NCBI GenBank assembly: GCA_022448425.1
Contig: JAKVCY010000004.1
Coordinates: 1-34,735, forward strand
Direction: 5' to 3'
Length of the DNA stretch: 34,735 nt
DNA from: Thalassotalea sp.
GTDB taxonomy: Bacteria; Pseudomonadota; Gammaproteobacteria; Enterobacterales; Alteromonadaceae
Positions 25,239-33,184 of this stretch are shown here, piece after piece. Made by a program: the position numbers and the translations under genes. A model generated the notes under the pieces. It saw nothing but the letters and a program-made list of their open reading frames with translations, was not told where the DNA came from and did not search any database. The stretch's first letter is position 1. Each line of letters starts with the position of its first letter.

Positions 25239-25475
25239 ATGTTCACGAGCAGCAAAAGCAAGCGAACTGTCGTTGAGTCGAGTTCGGTAAACTGGAGGGA
25301 ATTGCGGATTTTCTACTTTTATTCGGGCGGTAGCATGATGCATAACAGCGCTAAAAGTGTTCGGACGATTTAGGAAACGATGGGAGAAGGTTTTAGCGAG
25401 ATTGCCAAACATTATGTTTGGCATGATTCAATTCAGCTGGAAATGGTGATGAAATTTAATCTGAGTGAAAAGTAA
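25239..25475 (+). pseudogene. Degenerate coding remnant, second frame
   Basis: A different frame from the preceding remnant runs from ATG 25239 to TAA 25475. It is interrupted by TAG at about 25368, between SAKSVRTI and ETMGEGFSEI. The last 31 codons (MGEGFSEIAKHYVWHDSIQL and on) look protein-like. I cannot name a family. It may be the far end of the gene begun at 24998, joined by a frameshift near 25226. An opposing 69-codon frame over the same bases shows no family features and I consider it a shadow. Confidence 0.35.
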
Positions 25476-25477
25476 GC

Positions 25478-25696
25478 TTATAAAGCTAGCTCAATCACCA
25501 TTTCTCTGAGTTCTTCTTTGGAAATCGCGTTGTCGTGATTTTTATCGAAGCGCTTGAAGATGGTTTCGCACATGCGAATACCTTTGTCCTGAAGTAAAAC
25601 GTCAATTAGTTCAACAAATTCACTGCGATTAATAACGCCGTCTTTGTCTTCGTCGAACACTTCAAATAGTTCGTCTACCCATTGGTTTAAGTCCAT
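25478..25696 (-). CDS. Small EF-hand calcium-binding protein
   Basis: The 72-residue protein is essentially two EF-hands. Loop 1 is DEDKDGVINRSE (15-26), with acidic or oxygen ligands at positions 1, 3, 5, 9 and 12. Loop 2 is DKNHDNAISKEE (51-62), with Asn in place of the usual Gly at position 6. Flanking helices (LNQWVDELFEVF, RMCETIFKRF, REMVIELAL) complete a calmodulin-like lobe. There is no signal peptide, so it should sense or buffer Ca2+ in the cytoplasm. ATG 25696 has GAG about nine bases upstream; a GTG at 25705 would add three residues. No target protein is adjacent. Confidence 0.85.
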   Translation of the reverse strand: MDLNQWVDELFEVFDEDKDGVINRSEFVELIDVLLQDKGIRMCETIFKRFDKNHDNAISKEELREMVIELAL

Positions 25697-25705
25697 AACG
25701 ATCAC

Positions 25706-26142
25706 TCATTTTGGTGTCAAAATCAGATTCCTCAACTTTATCCTTTCTAAATCCATAATGGAATGGATATTTAAAAAAAAGTGTGAATGGTCTAAGCAGT
25801 AGCCATTGTTTTTATTAACTTTATCTTTTGCTGAAAATCATTTACCTCCCTTACTGAGGAGATATGAGCGTGCAGGCCGTTTCCCATACTCTTGTTTAGT
25901 TATCAATGGGTAAATACGAAATTTCAATTAGCCTAGTTTGGCTAATTGGTATATGTTAAATCACTGAAATAGTGAGAAAGTTTGCAACTAAATTGCAAAA
26001 GTAAAAGGCTTTATTCAAGTGAATAGTGTTTCTGTCAAAACGGTAAATCACTATCTGAAAAGTTCAAGTACATGATGTGCGTCAAAGCAAACCTAACAGG
26101 GTTTTGCTATGGCTAAGCTAGACAAAAATAACAGGATGGAAG
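25706..26142. other. Long AT-rich non-coding region with a series of perfect short dyads
   Basis: No gene is seen. Four perfect hairpins occur within about 100 bases: CAATTAGCC/GGCTAATTG (25925-25948), TCACT/AGTGA (25961-25975), TTTGCAA/TTGCAAA (25981-25999) and TATTC/GAATA (26012-26025). An FNR-like site and an extended -10 follow. It lies upstream of the UspE-like gene and the EF-hand gene, which diverge. Confidence 0.55.
26072..26085 (+). promoter_or_regulatory. FNR/Anr-like binding site upstream of the UspE-like gene
   Basis: ATGAT-GTGC-GTCAA matches 8 of the 10 defined bases of TTGAT-N4-ATCAA. Its centre is about 41.5 bases before the start predicted from an extended -10 (TGCTATGGC, 26105-26113). 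That is the usual class II activator geometry. The match is imperfect, so this is an inference. Confidence 0.45.
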
Positions 26143-27013
26143 ATGAATAATATTTTAGTTATCGCTGATTTTGATGAGCAGCAAACCACCGCAATTGAGC
26201 GTGCAGTAGATCTTGCAAAACTTTATAAAGCTTCACTAAATATTGTTTATTTTTTGCTATGAAAGCATGCGCCATGTTTCTGGTGACAAAGAAGCGATAA
26301 AAGCGAAATTTATTGCGACCCAGAAATTGAACGCCGAGACACAGTTAGAGCAACTAGATTTTGATGGTGTAGAAAAAAATGTAGAAGTGGTTTGGGAAAA
26401 GCACATTCCTCAGTGGGTTGACCAATATGTTGAAAGTGACAACCCTGATATGGTCGTTAAAACCGGAAACCGAACTGAAACACTTTTTTATACACCGACA
26501 GATTGGCAGCTGCTACGAGATTGTTCAGCACCGTTAATGATCGCTGCGGAGAAAAAGTGGCGTAAAACGCCAAACGTGCTTGCAGCGGTTGACTTAGAAT
26601 CTGCTAATACAAGTAAACAAGACCTCAATCACAAAGTACTGAAACAAGCGTCCGCACTAGCTGAGCATCAAGGTGCAGAGCTATTTGTGTGCTATACCAT
26701 TCCTTTCTCACCACCATTGCGTGACCTTGGTATGCAATATGTTGATGAATTAGAAAATGCAGCTGAACAAAAGTTAAAACCAGTCATTGAGGCGTTGGCA
26801 GCACAATATAAAATACCAACAGAGAATTTTATTCAGCATGTCGGTCAACCTGAGCGTGTTATTCCCAGTACTGCAGCCGATGTTAAAGCTGGGTTGGTTG
26901 TAATGGGTACCGTTGGCCGTAAAGGTATTACAGGAAAAATCATCGGTAACACCGCAGAGAAAGTGCTGAAATTGTTAAAATCTGATGTGATCGCACTTAA
27001 GCCTGATAGCTAG
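26143..27013 (+). pseudogene. uspE: UspE-like tandem universal stress protein, frameshifted at a T6 run
   Basis: The start ATG 26143 (AGGA nearby) reads MNNILVIADFDEQQ, the classic beginning of a Usp domain. It runs into TGA at 26260-26262, just after six T (26250-26255). Dropping one T joins the frames smoothly (NIVYF-CYESMRHVSG) and gives about 289 residues. That is the length of UspE, which has two Usp domains. The second domain starts near LAAVDLESA and ends with VVMGTVGRKGITGKIIGNTA, the ATP-binding G-2x-G-9x-G type loop. The first has KTGNRTETLFYTPTDWQLLR. As read, only a truncated protein can be made, unless the T run slips. A sequencing error is the simplest alternative. Confidence 0.82.
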
Positions 27014-27064
27014 AAGGTCTGAAGATTAGTTAGTCTGCTAATAAGCTTAAATGAGAATTTAGTG

Positions 27065-27097
27065 AAAGCGTTGTACTTGGCCTGCAGCGCTTTTTTT
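27065..27097 (+). terminator. Rho-independent terminator after the UspE-like gene
   Basis: 9-bp arms AAAGCGTTG / CAGCGCTTT (one G-T pair) with an 11-base loop and a run of seven T. A further 7-bp hairpin (AATCGAG/CTCGATT, 27160-27179) follows in the gap. Confidence 0.8.
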
Positions 27098-27252
27098 ATG
27101 TGTAGATTTATCTCTACAGCCCTTGCATAGCAAACGAGTAAGCTTGAAGCACCTTTGAGAATCGAGTAATCCCTCGATTTATTGTGTTGAACAAAAAATA
27201 ACCGTTTGCTATAAGGTTATGCTCTAGAATAATAAAAAATGAGTAGTGTGCA

Positions 27253-27669
27253 ATGGCTGAAAATACCACGAATAAAAAGTTTTGGTCCCTAATTATAGGC
27301 TGTTTGTTAAGTGCCTCTTATCTGTGGCTGGTTGAAGTAGGATTCAACGCTTCAGTACCCAGTTCTTTTCAGAGTGAAATGGAATTTATCGTCAATTATT
27401 ACCATCTGTACGTGACGGCTGGAGCTTCCATTGCGTTGACTTTACTAGTGGTACTTTTTATGCCGAGATTGGTGAATACTCATGTTAGTGACCATGTTTT
27501 TTGGTTAACCGTACCGGCTCTTTTATTTATTATATTTGCCGCGCTCAATACCCATGTGTTGTTTATACCCGCGCTTAGTGCGGCTATTCCTTCTCTTCTG
27601 ATTATCATGTCGACTTACTTAGTAGAGAAACGAGACCAGTTTCTACCTGATCGTATGAAAATTTGGTAA
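27253..27669 (+). CDS. Small four-helix integral membrane protein, unknown function
   Basis: I do not recognise this 138-residue protein. Four hydrophobic segments are evident at about 11-27, 52-70, 82-97 and 103-122, joined by short loops. A cytoplasmic-looking basic tail ends RDQFLPDRMKIW. No catalytic or transport motif is visible. It has its own terminator and no operon partner. A conserved small membrane protein of marine gammaproteobacteria is likely, but that is inference. Confidence 0.65.
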   Translation: MAENTTNKKFWSLIIGCLLSASYLWLVEVGFNASVPSSFQSEMEFIVNYYHLYVTAGASIALTLLVVLFMPRLVNTHVSDHVFWLTVPALLFIIFAALNTHVLFIPALSAAIPSLLIIMSTYLVEKRDQFLPDRMKIW

Positions 27670-27700
27670 TTGAAAGTCGAAATTTATCTACTGCTGTTTT

Positions 27701-27728
27701 AAAAGGGGCCTATATCGGCCTCTTTTTT
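27701..27728 (+). terminator. Rho-independent terminator after the small membrane protein gene
   Basis: The stem AAAAGGGGCC / GGCCTCTTTT (one G-T pair) with a TATATC loop is followed by a T-run. Confidence 0.85.
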
Positions 27729-27891
27729 CTTGTCTGTTTTTTTTCGGTTTAGCTTTCGAACCTGTTCTTTCATCAGCTCAATTGTTGGCTGTTTTATTGG
27801 TTTTTTAATTTTTTTCATTTTTTTTGTAATAAATTCGATTGAGCTATGACTAGTAGCTTAACGTTTGACCCGAAAGGAATGAGAAATAAAA

Positions 27892-29376
27892 ATGTGGAAG
27901 TCAATAATTGGGCTTGGCATGGTTGCTTCTTCTTTGGCATTAACCTCGACAAGTGTTAACGCTGAACAAGAAATGGCAACAGCCAAAACAGGCCCGCTGC
28001 AACAGGGAGAATGTCACTTAGATGGTATTAGAGAACAAGTTACTTGCGGTACATTGAGTGTACCAGAGAATTACAGCCAGCCCGATGGGCAACAAATCGA
28101 CGTCAACTTTATCGTATTGCCAGCAATTGATGGTTCAGCAAAAAAGACACCATTAATGTTTCTTGCTGGTGGGCCTGGTCAAGCTGCGACCGAGTTAGCC
28201 ACTGTTTTGCGCTCTCGTTTTTACGAAGTACGTAAAACTCATGACATCATTTTAGTTGACCAACGTGGTACTGGTCAGTCGTCACAATTGAAGTGTGATG
28301 AAACCGCTTTGATGCAGCAAAACGTTTATGAAACCCTAACGTTCGATTTCGATTTAGACGACGTTAAGCAGTGTATCTCTGAGTTTACTCAAGATTTGAG
28401 CCAGTATAATTCCGAAAATGCTATCCGAGACTTCGATGCAGTTCGTGCCGCGCTAGGACATGACAAAATCAATGTCTATGGTGGCTCTTACGGAACACGC
28501 GCAGCGCTTGTTTACATGCAGCTTTTTCCAGAAAGCTTGAAGAGTGTAGTGTTAGATAGTGTTGCTCCAATGGATATCCGTATTGGATTATTTGGTCAAA
28601 CAGCAGCGCGCTCTTATCAATTAATGCTAGATAACTGCCAGAACGAAGAAAGCTGTCATAAAGCATTTCCTAACTTAGATGAGGACTTTCAAAAAGTTTA
28701 TGCTCAACTAAGTGAAAAGCCACTTAAGTTGACTATTCCACATCCACGCCTAGCAACACCAGTTGAGCTAAAAATTGATGTTGAGAAGTTTGTATCAACC
28801 ATTCAGCAACAGCTATATCACGTACAAGGCAGAAGCATGATGCCGCTGGTTATCCATCATGCGGCACAAGGGAACTTCATGCCATTCGTCGGTGTGCTGG
28901 CTCAAGGTGACGAGCATCAGCCTAAAGGCGGAATTTACGGCAACTTATTGATGAATATTGCGTGTAATGAAGACTTTCCACTGATCACTGATGCTGAATG
29001 GCAATCTGATGCAGACAACAAGTTTGCACGTAATATTAGCCACTTAGGCCTGCAAAATGTTTGTCCTCTTTGGCCACAATTCCAACCAAGTGACAAACTT
29101 TACCAAGCGGTGACAGCCGAGATTCCTACCTTGATCTTGTCGGGTAATTTGGATCCTGTAACACCACCTGAGTTTGGTGATATCGCGGATAAAATGCTGC
29201 CCAACAGTCGTCACATCATCGCAGAAAAACTTGCGCACATCGTGGCAGTGAATGACTGCGGTGTAGGCTTAGTTGCCGACTTTATTGAAAACTTGGATTT
29301 AGCTGACCTAGACGATTCGTGTTTAGCGGAGCTACCAGACGCCTCGTTTATGACTAGCTTAAACGGCAACATGTAA
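27892..29376 (+). CDS. Secreted alpha/beta-hydrolase peptidase (tripeptidyl/prolyl aminopeptidase type)
   Basis: The 494-residue protein has a signal peptide (about 1-24, cleavage after SVNA). A peptidase S33-type alpha/beta fold follows: LAGGPGQAA oxyanion region, VDQRGTGQSSQL, and the nucleophile elbow YGGSYGTRAAL with Ser199. The TAP-like C-terminus brings LSGNLDPVTPP (Asp) and KLAHIVAVNDCG (His). Such enzymes release short peptides or proline-type residues from peptides in the periplasm. The next gene (NatA-like ATPase) begins ten bases after the stop, so this is the first gene of a three-gene operon with an ABC exporter. The functional link between peptidase and exporter is unknown. Confidence 0.9.
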   Translation: MWKSIIGLGMVASSLALTSTSVNAEQEMATAKTGPLQQGECHLDGIREQVTCGTLSVPENYSQPDGQQIDVNFIVLPAIDGSAKKTPLMFLAGGPGQAATELATVLRSRFYEVRKTHDIILVDQRGTGQSSQLKCDETALMQQNVYETLTFDFDLDDVKQCISEFTQDLSQYNSENAIRDFDAVRAALGHDKINVYGGSYGTRAALVYMQLFPESLKSVVLDSVAPMDIRIGLFGQTAARSYQLMLDNCQNEESCHKAFPNLDEDFQKVYAQLSEKPLKLTIPHPRLATPVELKIDVEKFVSTIQQQLYHVQGRSMMPLVIHHAAQGNFMPFVGVLAQGDEHQPKGGIYGNLLMNIACNEDFPLITDAEWQSDADNKFARNISHLGLQNVCPLWPQFQPSDKLYQAVTAEIPTLILSGNLDPVTPPEFGDIADKMLPNSRHIIAEKLAHIVAVNDCGVGLVADFIENLDLADLDDSCLAELPDASFMTSLNGNM

Positions 29377-29386
29377 GGGAATAATC

Positions 29387-30124
29387 ATGATCAAAGTAGA
29401 GAATTTACATAAAACCTTTGGTAAAGACGTTAAAGCATTAAACGGCCTTTCTTTTACGGCAAATGATGGCGAAATTACCGGTATTTTAGGGCCAAATGGC
29501 GCAGGTAAAACGACCTGCTTACGTACCCTTTACGGTCTATTGAAAGCTGATAGCGGTGTTGCCACTATCGATGGCATTAGCGCAGTTGACAATCCGATTG
29601 CCGCCCGTGCTCAATTAGGCATATTCCCAGATAAGTTTGGCCTTTATGAGCGTTTAACGGCTTATGAGCAAATCGATTATTTCGCGAGTATTCACGGTTT
29701 AAGTGGTAGTCACAAGAAACAAGCGATTGAAGAAGTATTGGCTGATTTAGAGATGGAAGATCTTGCACACCGAAAAACGCAAGGTTTCTCACAAGGTCAG
29801 CGCATGAAAGTAACCTTAGCACAGGCACTTGTGCACAAACCAAAGAACTTTGTTCTTGATGAACCAACGCGCGGCTTAGATGTAATGAGTACACGTATTC
29901 TCCGTGACTACCTTGCTCGATTTAAAGCTCAGGGCCATTGCATTTTATTCTCATCTCACGTGATGCAAGAAGTTGCCGCGCTTTGTGACCGTGTTGTCAT
30001 CGTAGCAAATGGTAAGTTAGCGGCGCAGGGAACACCTGAAGAACTTTGCCAACTTGCTGGTGAAAGCCAGTTAGAAGAAGCGTTTGTGAAGTTGATCGGT
30101 TCAGACGAAGGAGTGGCAGCATAA
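29387..30124 (+). CDS. ABC transporter ATP-binding protein, NatA-like
   Basis: The 245-residue ATPase has Walker A GPNGAGKT (35-42), the signature FSQGQRMK (about 134-141) with Phe-Ser-Gln-Gly-Gln in place of LSGGQ, Walker B FVLDEPT (about 155-161), and the switch His in LFSSHVMQEV. It energises the membrane subunit encoded next. The stop and the permease ATG share a base (TAATG), a clear sign of coupled translation. The closest described systems are Na+-exporting NatAB and similar ABC-2 exporters; the cargo cannot be decided here. The ATG has GGGAA about seven bases upstream. Confidence 0.9.
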   Translation: MIKVENLHKTFGKDVKALNGLSFTANDGEITGILGPNGAGKTTCLRTLYGLLKADSGVATIDGISAVDNPIAARAQLGIFPDKFGLYERLTAYEQIDYFASIHGLSGSHKKQAIEEVLADLEMEDLAHRKTQGFSQGQRMKVTLAQALVHKPKNFVLDEPTRGLDVMSTRILRDYLARFKAQGHCILFSSHVMQEVAALCDRVVIVANGKLAAQGTPEELCQLAGESQLEEAFVKLIGSDEGVAA

Positions 30125-31299
30125 TGAGTTTAGGATTTAGTCAATTAAAAGCGCTTGTCATAAAAGAGTTCAAAGAAGCGTTTAGAGATAAGCGTGCATT
30201 AATGACTGCTTTTAGTATGTCATTGCTGGCGCCAGTGATGATCATGGTAATGTCGAAAACCATGATTAAAGAAATGGTTGAGAAACCCACCGTATATGCT
30301 GAGTTTGTTGGTGCTGAATATGCGCCAAAACTAATGAAAGATTTCCGCGACGATAACATCTTGCCGCTGTCAGAAGCTGAAGGTGACAGCCATGCAATAT
30401 GGGAAAAGCGTGGTATTAAGATTACGATTCCTGAGACCTACGCTGAGGATATGGTAAATGGCAACATCATTAACATAGTGCTGAACGCAGACTACAGTGA
30501 TAAGCCGTCTTTAGCGCCTATTCGTCGCGTTAAAGATGTGATTCGCGACCATGCCCGCGCCATTGGATATAAACGTTTAATTATGCGTGGTGTCGACGTT
30601 CGTATTTTAAGACCGTTGAACATAGTGGAACAAGATAGAGCACAACCAAGCAGCAACGCGATGATGATCAGCATGATGCTAGGCCTATACTTATTAATGG
30701 GTGCATTTATGTCTGGCCTAGCGACAGCCATTGACTCTAGTGCCGGTGAGCGAGAGCGCAACGTGCTTGAGATGCTACTATGTCAGCCAATCAGTACATT
30801 GAAAGTTGTACTTGCTAAACTCACCTGTACAAGTGCAATTTCAATGTTGTCGATAGTGCTGATGTTAACGGTTACGTCTATTAGTGTTGGTTTTGTCGAC
30901 CTAACCAAAATCGGCGCCACTTTTAGTATCGATGCATTTACTTTTACTGTTTTGTTAGTGTTGCTGCTACCAATCTGTATTTTTGCAGGTGCATTGCAGC
31001 TTTTCTTTGCCTTCCAAGCCAAAAGCTTCAAAGAGGCTCAATCAACGGTCACCATGTTAATTATGCTACCTGCGTTCGTGCCAATTGCTCTGATATTTCT
31101 AGATAACAGACCGCTTTGGTTGGACTGGATTCCTGTAGCAGGGCAGTCAATTATCATGGAAGACCTGTTTAAAGGTTTACCAATTGATTGGGCTGCTTTA
31201 GCCGTGACGAGTGTGGTTACTATCGCTATGTCGGCGGCACTTGTCATGGGCTTGGCTAAGAAGTTGAAGTCAGAGAAGGTTGTTATGGCACTTAGCTAA
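30124..31299 (+). CDS. ABC-2 type permease, NatB-like
   Basis: The 391-residue membrane subunit has one helix near the N-terminus (about 22-40). A long extracytoplasmic domain follows to about 175, then a bundle of five or more helices (about 178-200, 233-256, 270-298, 310-330, 355-378). The motif SSAGERERNVLEMLLCQPIS (about 205-224) is the conserved coupling region of NatB/ABC-2 permeases. It is the third gene of the peptidase-ATPase-permease operon. No terminator is obvious after it; a MITE-like element starts about 70 bases later. Confidence 0.9.
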   Translation: MSLGFSQLKALVIKEFKEAFRDKRALMTAFSMSLLAPVMIMVMSKTMIKEMVEKPTVYAEFVGAEYAPKLMKDFRDDNILPLSEAEGDSHAIWEKRGIKITIPETYAEDMVNGNIINIVLNADYSDKPSLAPIRRVKDVIRDHARAIGYKRLIMRGVDVRILRPLNIVEQDRAQPSSNAMMISMMLGLYLLMGAFMSGLATAIDSSAGERERNVLEMLLCQPISTLKVVLAKLTCTSAISMLSIVLMLTVTSISVGFVDLTKIGATFSIDAFTFTVLLVLLLPICIFAGALQLFFAFQAKSFKEAQSTVTMLIMLPAFVPIALIFLDNRPLWLDWIPVAGQSIIMEDLFKGLPIDWAALAVTSVVTIAMSAALVMGLAKKLKSEKVVMALS

Positions 31300-31367
31300 T
31301 GTTAGCTAAGGGTCATCTCAACCGATGATAGCTCAACGTGCATATGTTTGTTTAAGTTCAGATTAGT

Positions 31368-31746
31368 TAGGGCGTGTTAATCTTTTTAGGCTATTTTTGC
31401 AGCTATTTATGAGGTCTTTATGCAAGGCAGAGCTTATGCAGTGTGGTTATTCCACATAAATAAGCGATAATGACTTTGTGCCCCTGCAAAGTCACCTTAC
31501 CCTACATCCTTGTAGGGCAACGCAGTAGAAAGGCATCACAAATGCTGTCCCCGATATATAGAAAAAAGATTCGTTTAAATGCATTTTTCTCATTGATGCC
31601 TGCATGGATGCAGATACTAAGATTATGCAGGAGCATAATAATCGGTACTTGCTCTGTGCGCAGAATCACTATGCGTATCACAAGTGCCGCGATAAAAATG
31701 CAATTAACTCGAACAAAATTTAACCCTGAAAGATCAATACGCCCTA
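31368..31746. mobile_element. MITE-like non-autonomous element, about 379 bp
   Basis: The left end TAGGGCGTGTTAATCTTT (31368-31385) and the right end, read inward on the other strand, TAGGGCGTATTGATCTTT (31729-31746) match at 16 of 18 bases. The terminal TA may be a target duplication. The inside encodes no transposase but is rich in dyads: GACTTTG/CAAAGTC (31472-31493), CCCTACA/TGTAGGG (31499-31517) and CTGCAT/ATGCAG (about 31599-31613). It lies between natB and the sigma factor gene. An open frame through it in phase with the sigma gene (from 31470) looks like translated repeat, not protein. The autonomous parent is unknown. Confidence 0.7.
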
Positions 31747-31769
31747 GTTTTGGCTCAGAGAAAATTCCT

Positions 31770-32363
31770 ATGTTAGAGTTGGTTAGCTCAAAGATAAGCA
31801 GTGCTGCTTTTGATAAAGCACAGCAGAGTATTGCCAACAATAATAAAAAGGAAAGCCTGTTGAGCCACCAACAACAATTTGCCGATTGGATGAATGACCA
31901 TGAAAAGATGGTCAAACATATTATTGTCGGCTTTGAAGCAAAACCTGCATTGCAAGAAGAGTTATTCCAAGAGATAGCGCTAAATATATGGCAGGCCTTA
32001 CCCAAATTTAAAGGTGAGGCTTCTGCTAAAACCTTCATTGCAAGAATTGCCCATAACGTTTTATCTACGCACGTAGCCAAGGCAGTTAGAACCGTTAAAG
32101 CTGACAGTGATATTGGTCAGCAGCACGACGTTGCTACGCCTGATGCAACACCCTATGAGCAGATGGATAAAGCACAACGTCAACAGCGCTTATCTGCGGC
32201 AATTCGTCAACTTAAACTAGAACAACAGCAAGTTATTGTATTAGCACTAGAAGGTATGAGTTATCAGGAAATGGCTGACATTCTGGATATTTCATCAAAC
32301 CTTGTGGGCGTTCGCCTGCAAAGAGCAAAAACCGCCTTAATGCAGTTATTGGAGGCCAAATGA
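31770..32363 (+). CDS. RNA polymerase sigma factor, sigma-70/ECF type
   Basis: From ATG 31770 the protein has 197 residues. Region 2 covers about 35-95: ELFQEIALNIWQALPKFKGE and KTFIARIAHNVLSTHVAK, for core binding and -10 recognition. Region 4 covers about 130-190: LSAAIRQLKLEQQQVIVLAL and MSYQEMADILDISSNLVGVR, for -35 recognition. It ends inside the next gene (AAATGAGC: stop TGA overlaps the ATG by four bases), the usual arrangement for sigma factor and anti-sigma. The ribosome site is weak (GAGAAAA). The right end of the MITE lies only 23 bases upstream of the ATG, so its promoter must be inside the element or in natB. Longer frames upstream encode only MITE sequence. Confidence 0.88.
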   Translation: MLELVSSKISSAAFDKAQQSIANNNKKESLLSHQQQFADWMNDHEKMVKHIIVGFEAKPALQEELFQEIALNIWQALPKFKGEASAKTFIARIAHNVLSTHVAKAVRTVKADSDIGQQHDVATPDATPYEQMDKAQRQQRLSAAIRQLKLEQQQVIVLALEGMSYQEMADILDISSNLVGVRLQRAKTALMQLLEAK

Positions 32364-32935
32364 GCGAAAAATCCCCTTTAGATGAAAGCTGGGATTCGCT
32401 AGTCGATGATTGGCAAAGTCAGCCTTATGAAAAAGTCGATATGGCGAAGTTAATTCGTCAGTTAAAAAAACGAACGTTTTGGGCGAAGCTGTGCTTAGGT
32501 TTAGATGTCGCGGGTACCCTTTTTCTATTATTTACTTGGTATTGGATAGCCGTCAATGAGCCTGAAGATAGAGCAACATTTATCTATGTCGGTATTGGTG
32601 CCATTGGTTCTGTATTCTACACCTTGTACGCCTTTAAAATTCGATTAGAGTCATGGCGCCTCAGTGCCTCTAGCCCAAGTGAGTATTTTGATAAACACAT
32701 TTCAGGTATTAAGGGAGCAATACGCTATGCGAAGTTACTTCAGTATACATCGTTTGGCATGTTCCCTATCGTTAACTGGTATGTGTGGGAAATGAGTAAA
32801 TTACGTGATAAGTCGTTTTTACTTGCTTATCTAATCATTAATCTCGTGGTTGCGGCAATGGTTGCATTTGGTATTTATCTTCAAAAGCAAAGAGAAAAGG
32901 AATTAGCGAACCTAGAGAAAATAAAAAGCGAATAA
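32360..32935 (+). CDS. Membrane protein, probable anti-sigma partner
   Basis: The 191-residue protein has a cytoplasmic N-terminal section of about 40 residues (DESWDSLVDDWQSQPYEKVD then LIRQLKKRT). Four hydrophobic helices follow at about 43-65, 73-94, 128-146 and 152-173, with a charged tail. A soluble N-terminus plus membrane helices is the layout of many anti-sigma factors. The four-base overlap with the sigma gene strongly supports that role, but I see no zinc-binding H-x3-C-x2-C motif, so this is inferred from position. An AT-rich hairpin follows the gene. Confidence 0.7.
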   Translation: MSEKSPLDESWDSLVDDWQSQPYEKVDMAKLIRQLKKRTFWAKLCLGLDVAGTLFLLFTWYWIAVNEPEDRATFIYVGIGAIGSVFYTLYAFKIRLESWRLSASSPSEYFDKHISGIKGAIRYAKLLQYTSFGMFPIVNWYVWEMSKLRDKSFLLAYLIINLVVAAMVAFGIYLQKQREKELANLEKIKSE

Positions 32936-32951
32936 TGTGTCATATCCTGTG

Positions 32952-32987
32952 TTTAATTTTGTTTTATATGTTTTATGCAAAATTAAA
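32952..32987. terminator. AT-rich inverted repeat after the sigma/anti-sigma pair
   Basis: Perfect 10-bp arms TTTAATTTTG / CAAAATTAAA with a 16-base AT-rich loop. No T-run follows, so it may act as an end-of-transcript structure and not a classical terminator. Confidence 0.4.
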
Positions 32988-33184
32988 TGAGTTGAAACTG
33001 GTGTTTATCTTTTTTATAGTAAGTTGACGTGGCAGCTGAGCCTTGTTTTGAAAACTTTTATCTTTATTTACGCTAAAAATCTGGTCGAAAGTTAAGCGCT
33101 TTTTACATGACAACAGCTGGGTTTTCAGGCAGAATATGCCGCCATAAAACACCTATCAACTTTTATCACCACAGAGGATAAAAC

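Noticed and set aside
25215..25424. 69-codon minus-strand frame over decayed sequence
   Set aside because: No recognisable domain or ribosome site, and the opposite strand carries more protein-like fragments.
31470..31769. 100-codon N-terminal extension of the sigma factor
   Set aside because: It encodes translated MITE repeat sequence and lies outside the sigma domains; the start at 31770 gives a normal-size protein.
33000..33184. Glycine riboswitch or PurR box upstream of glyA
   Set aside because: I could not find the conserved glycine aptamer core or a convincing ACGCAAACGTTTTCGT-like site.
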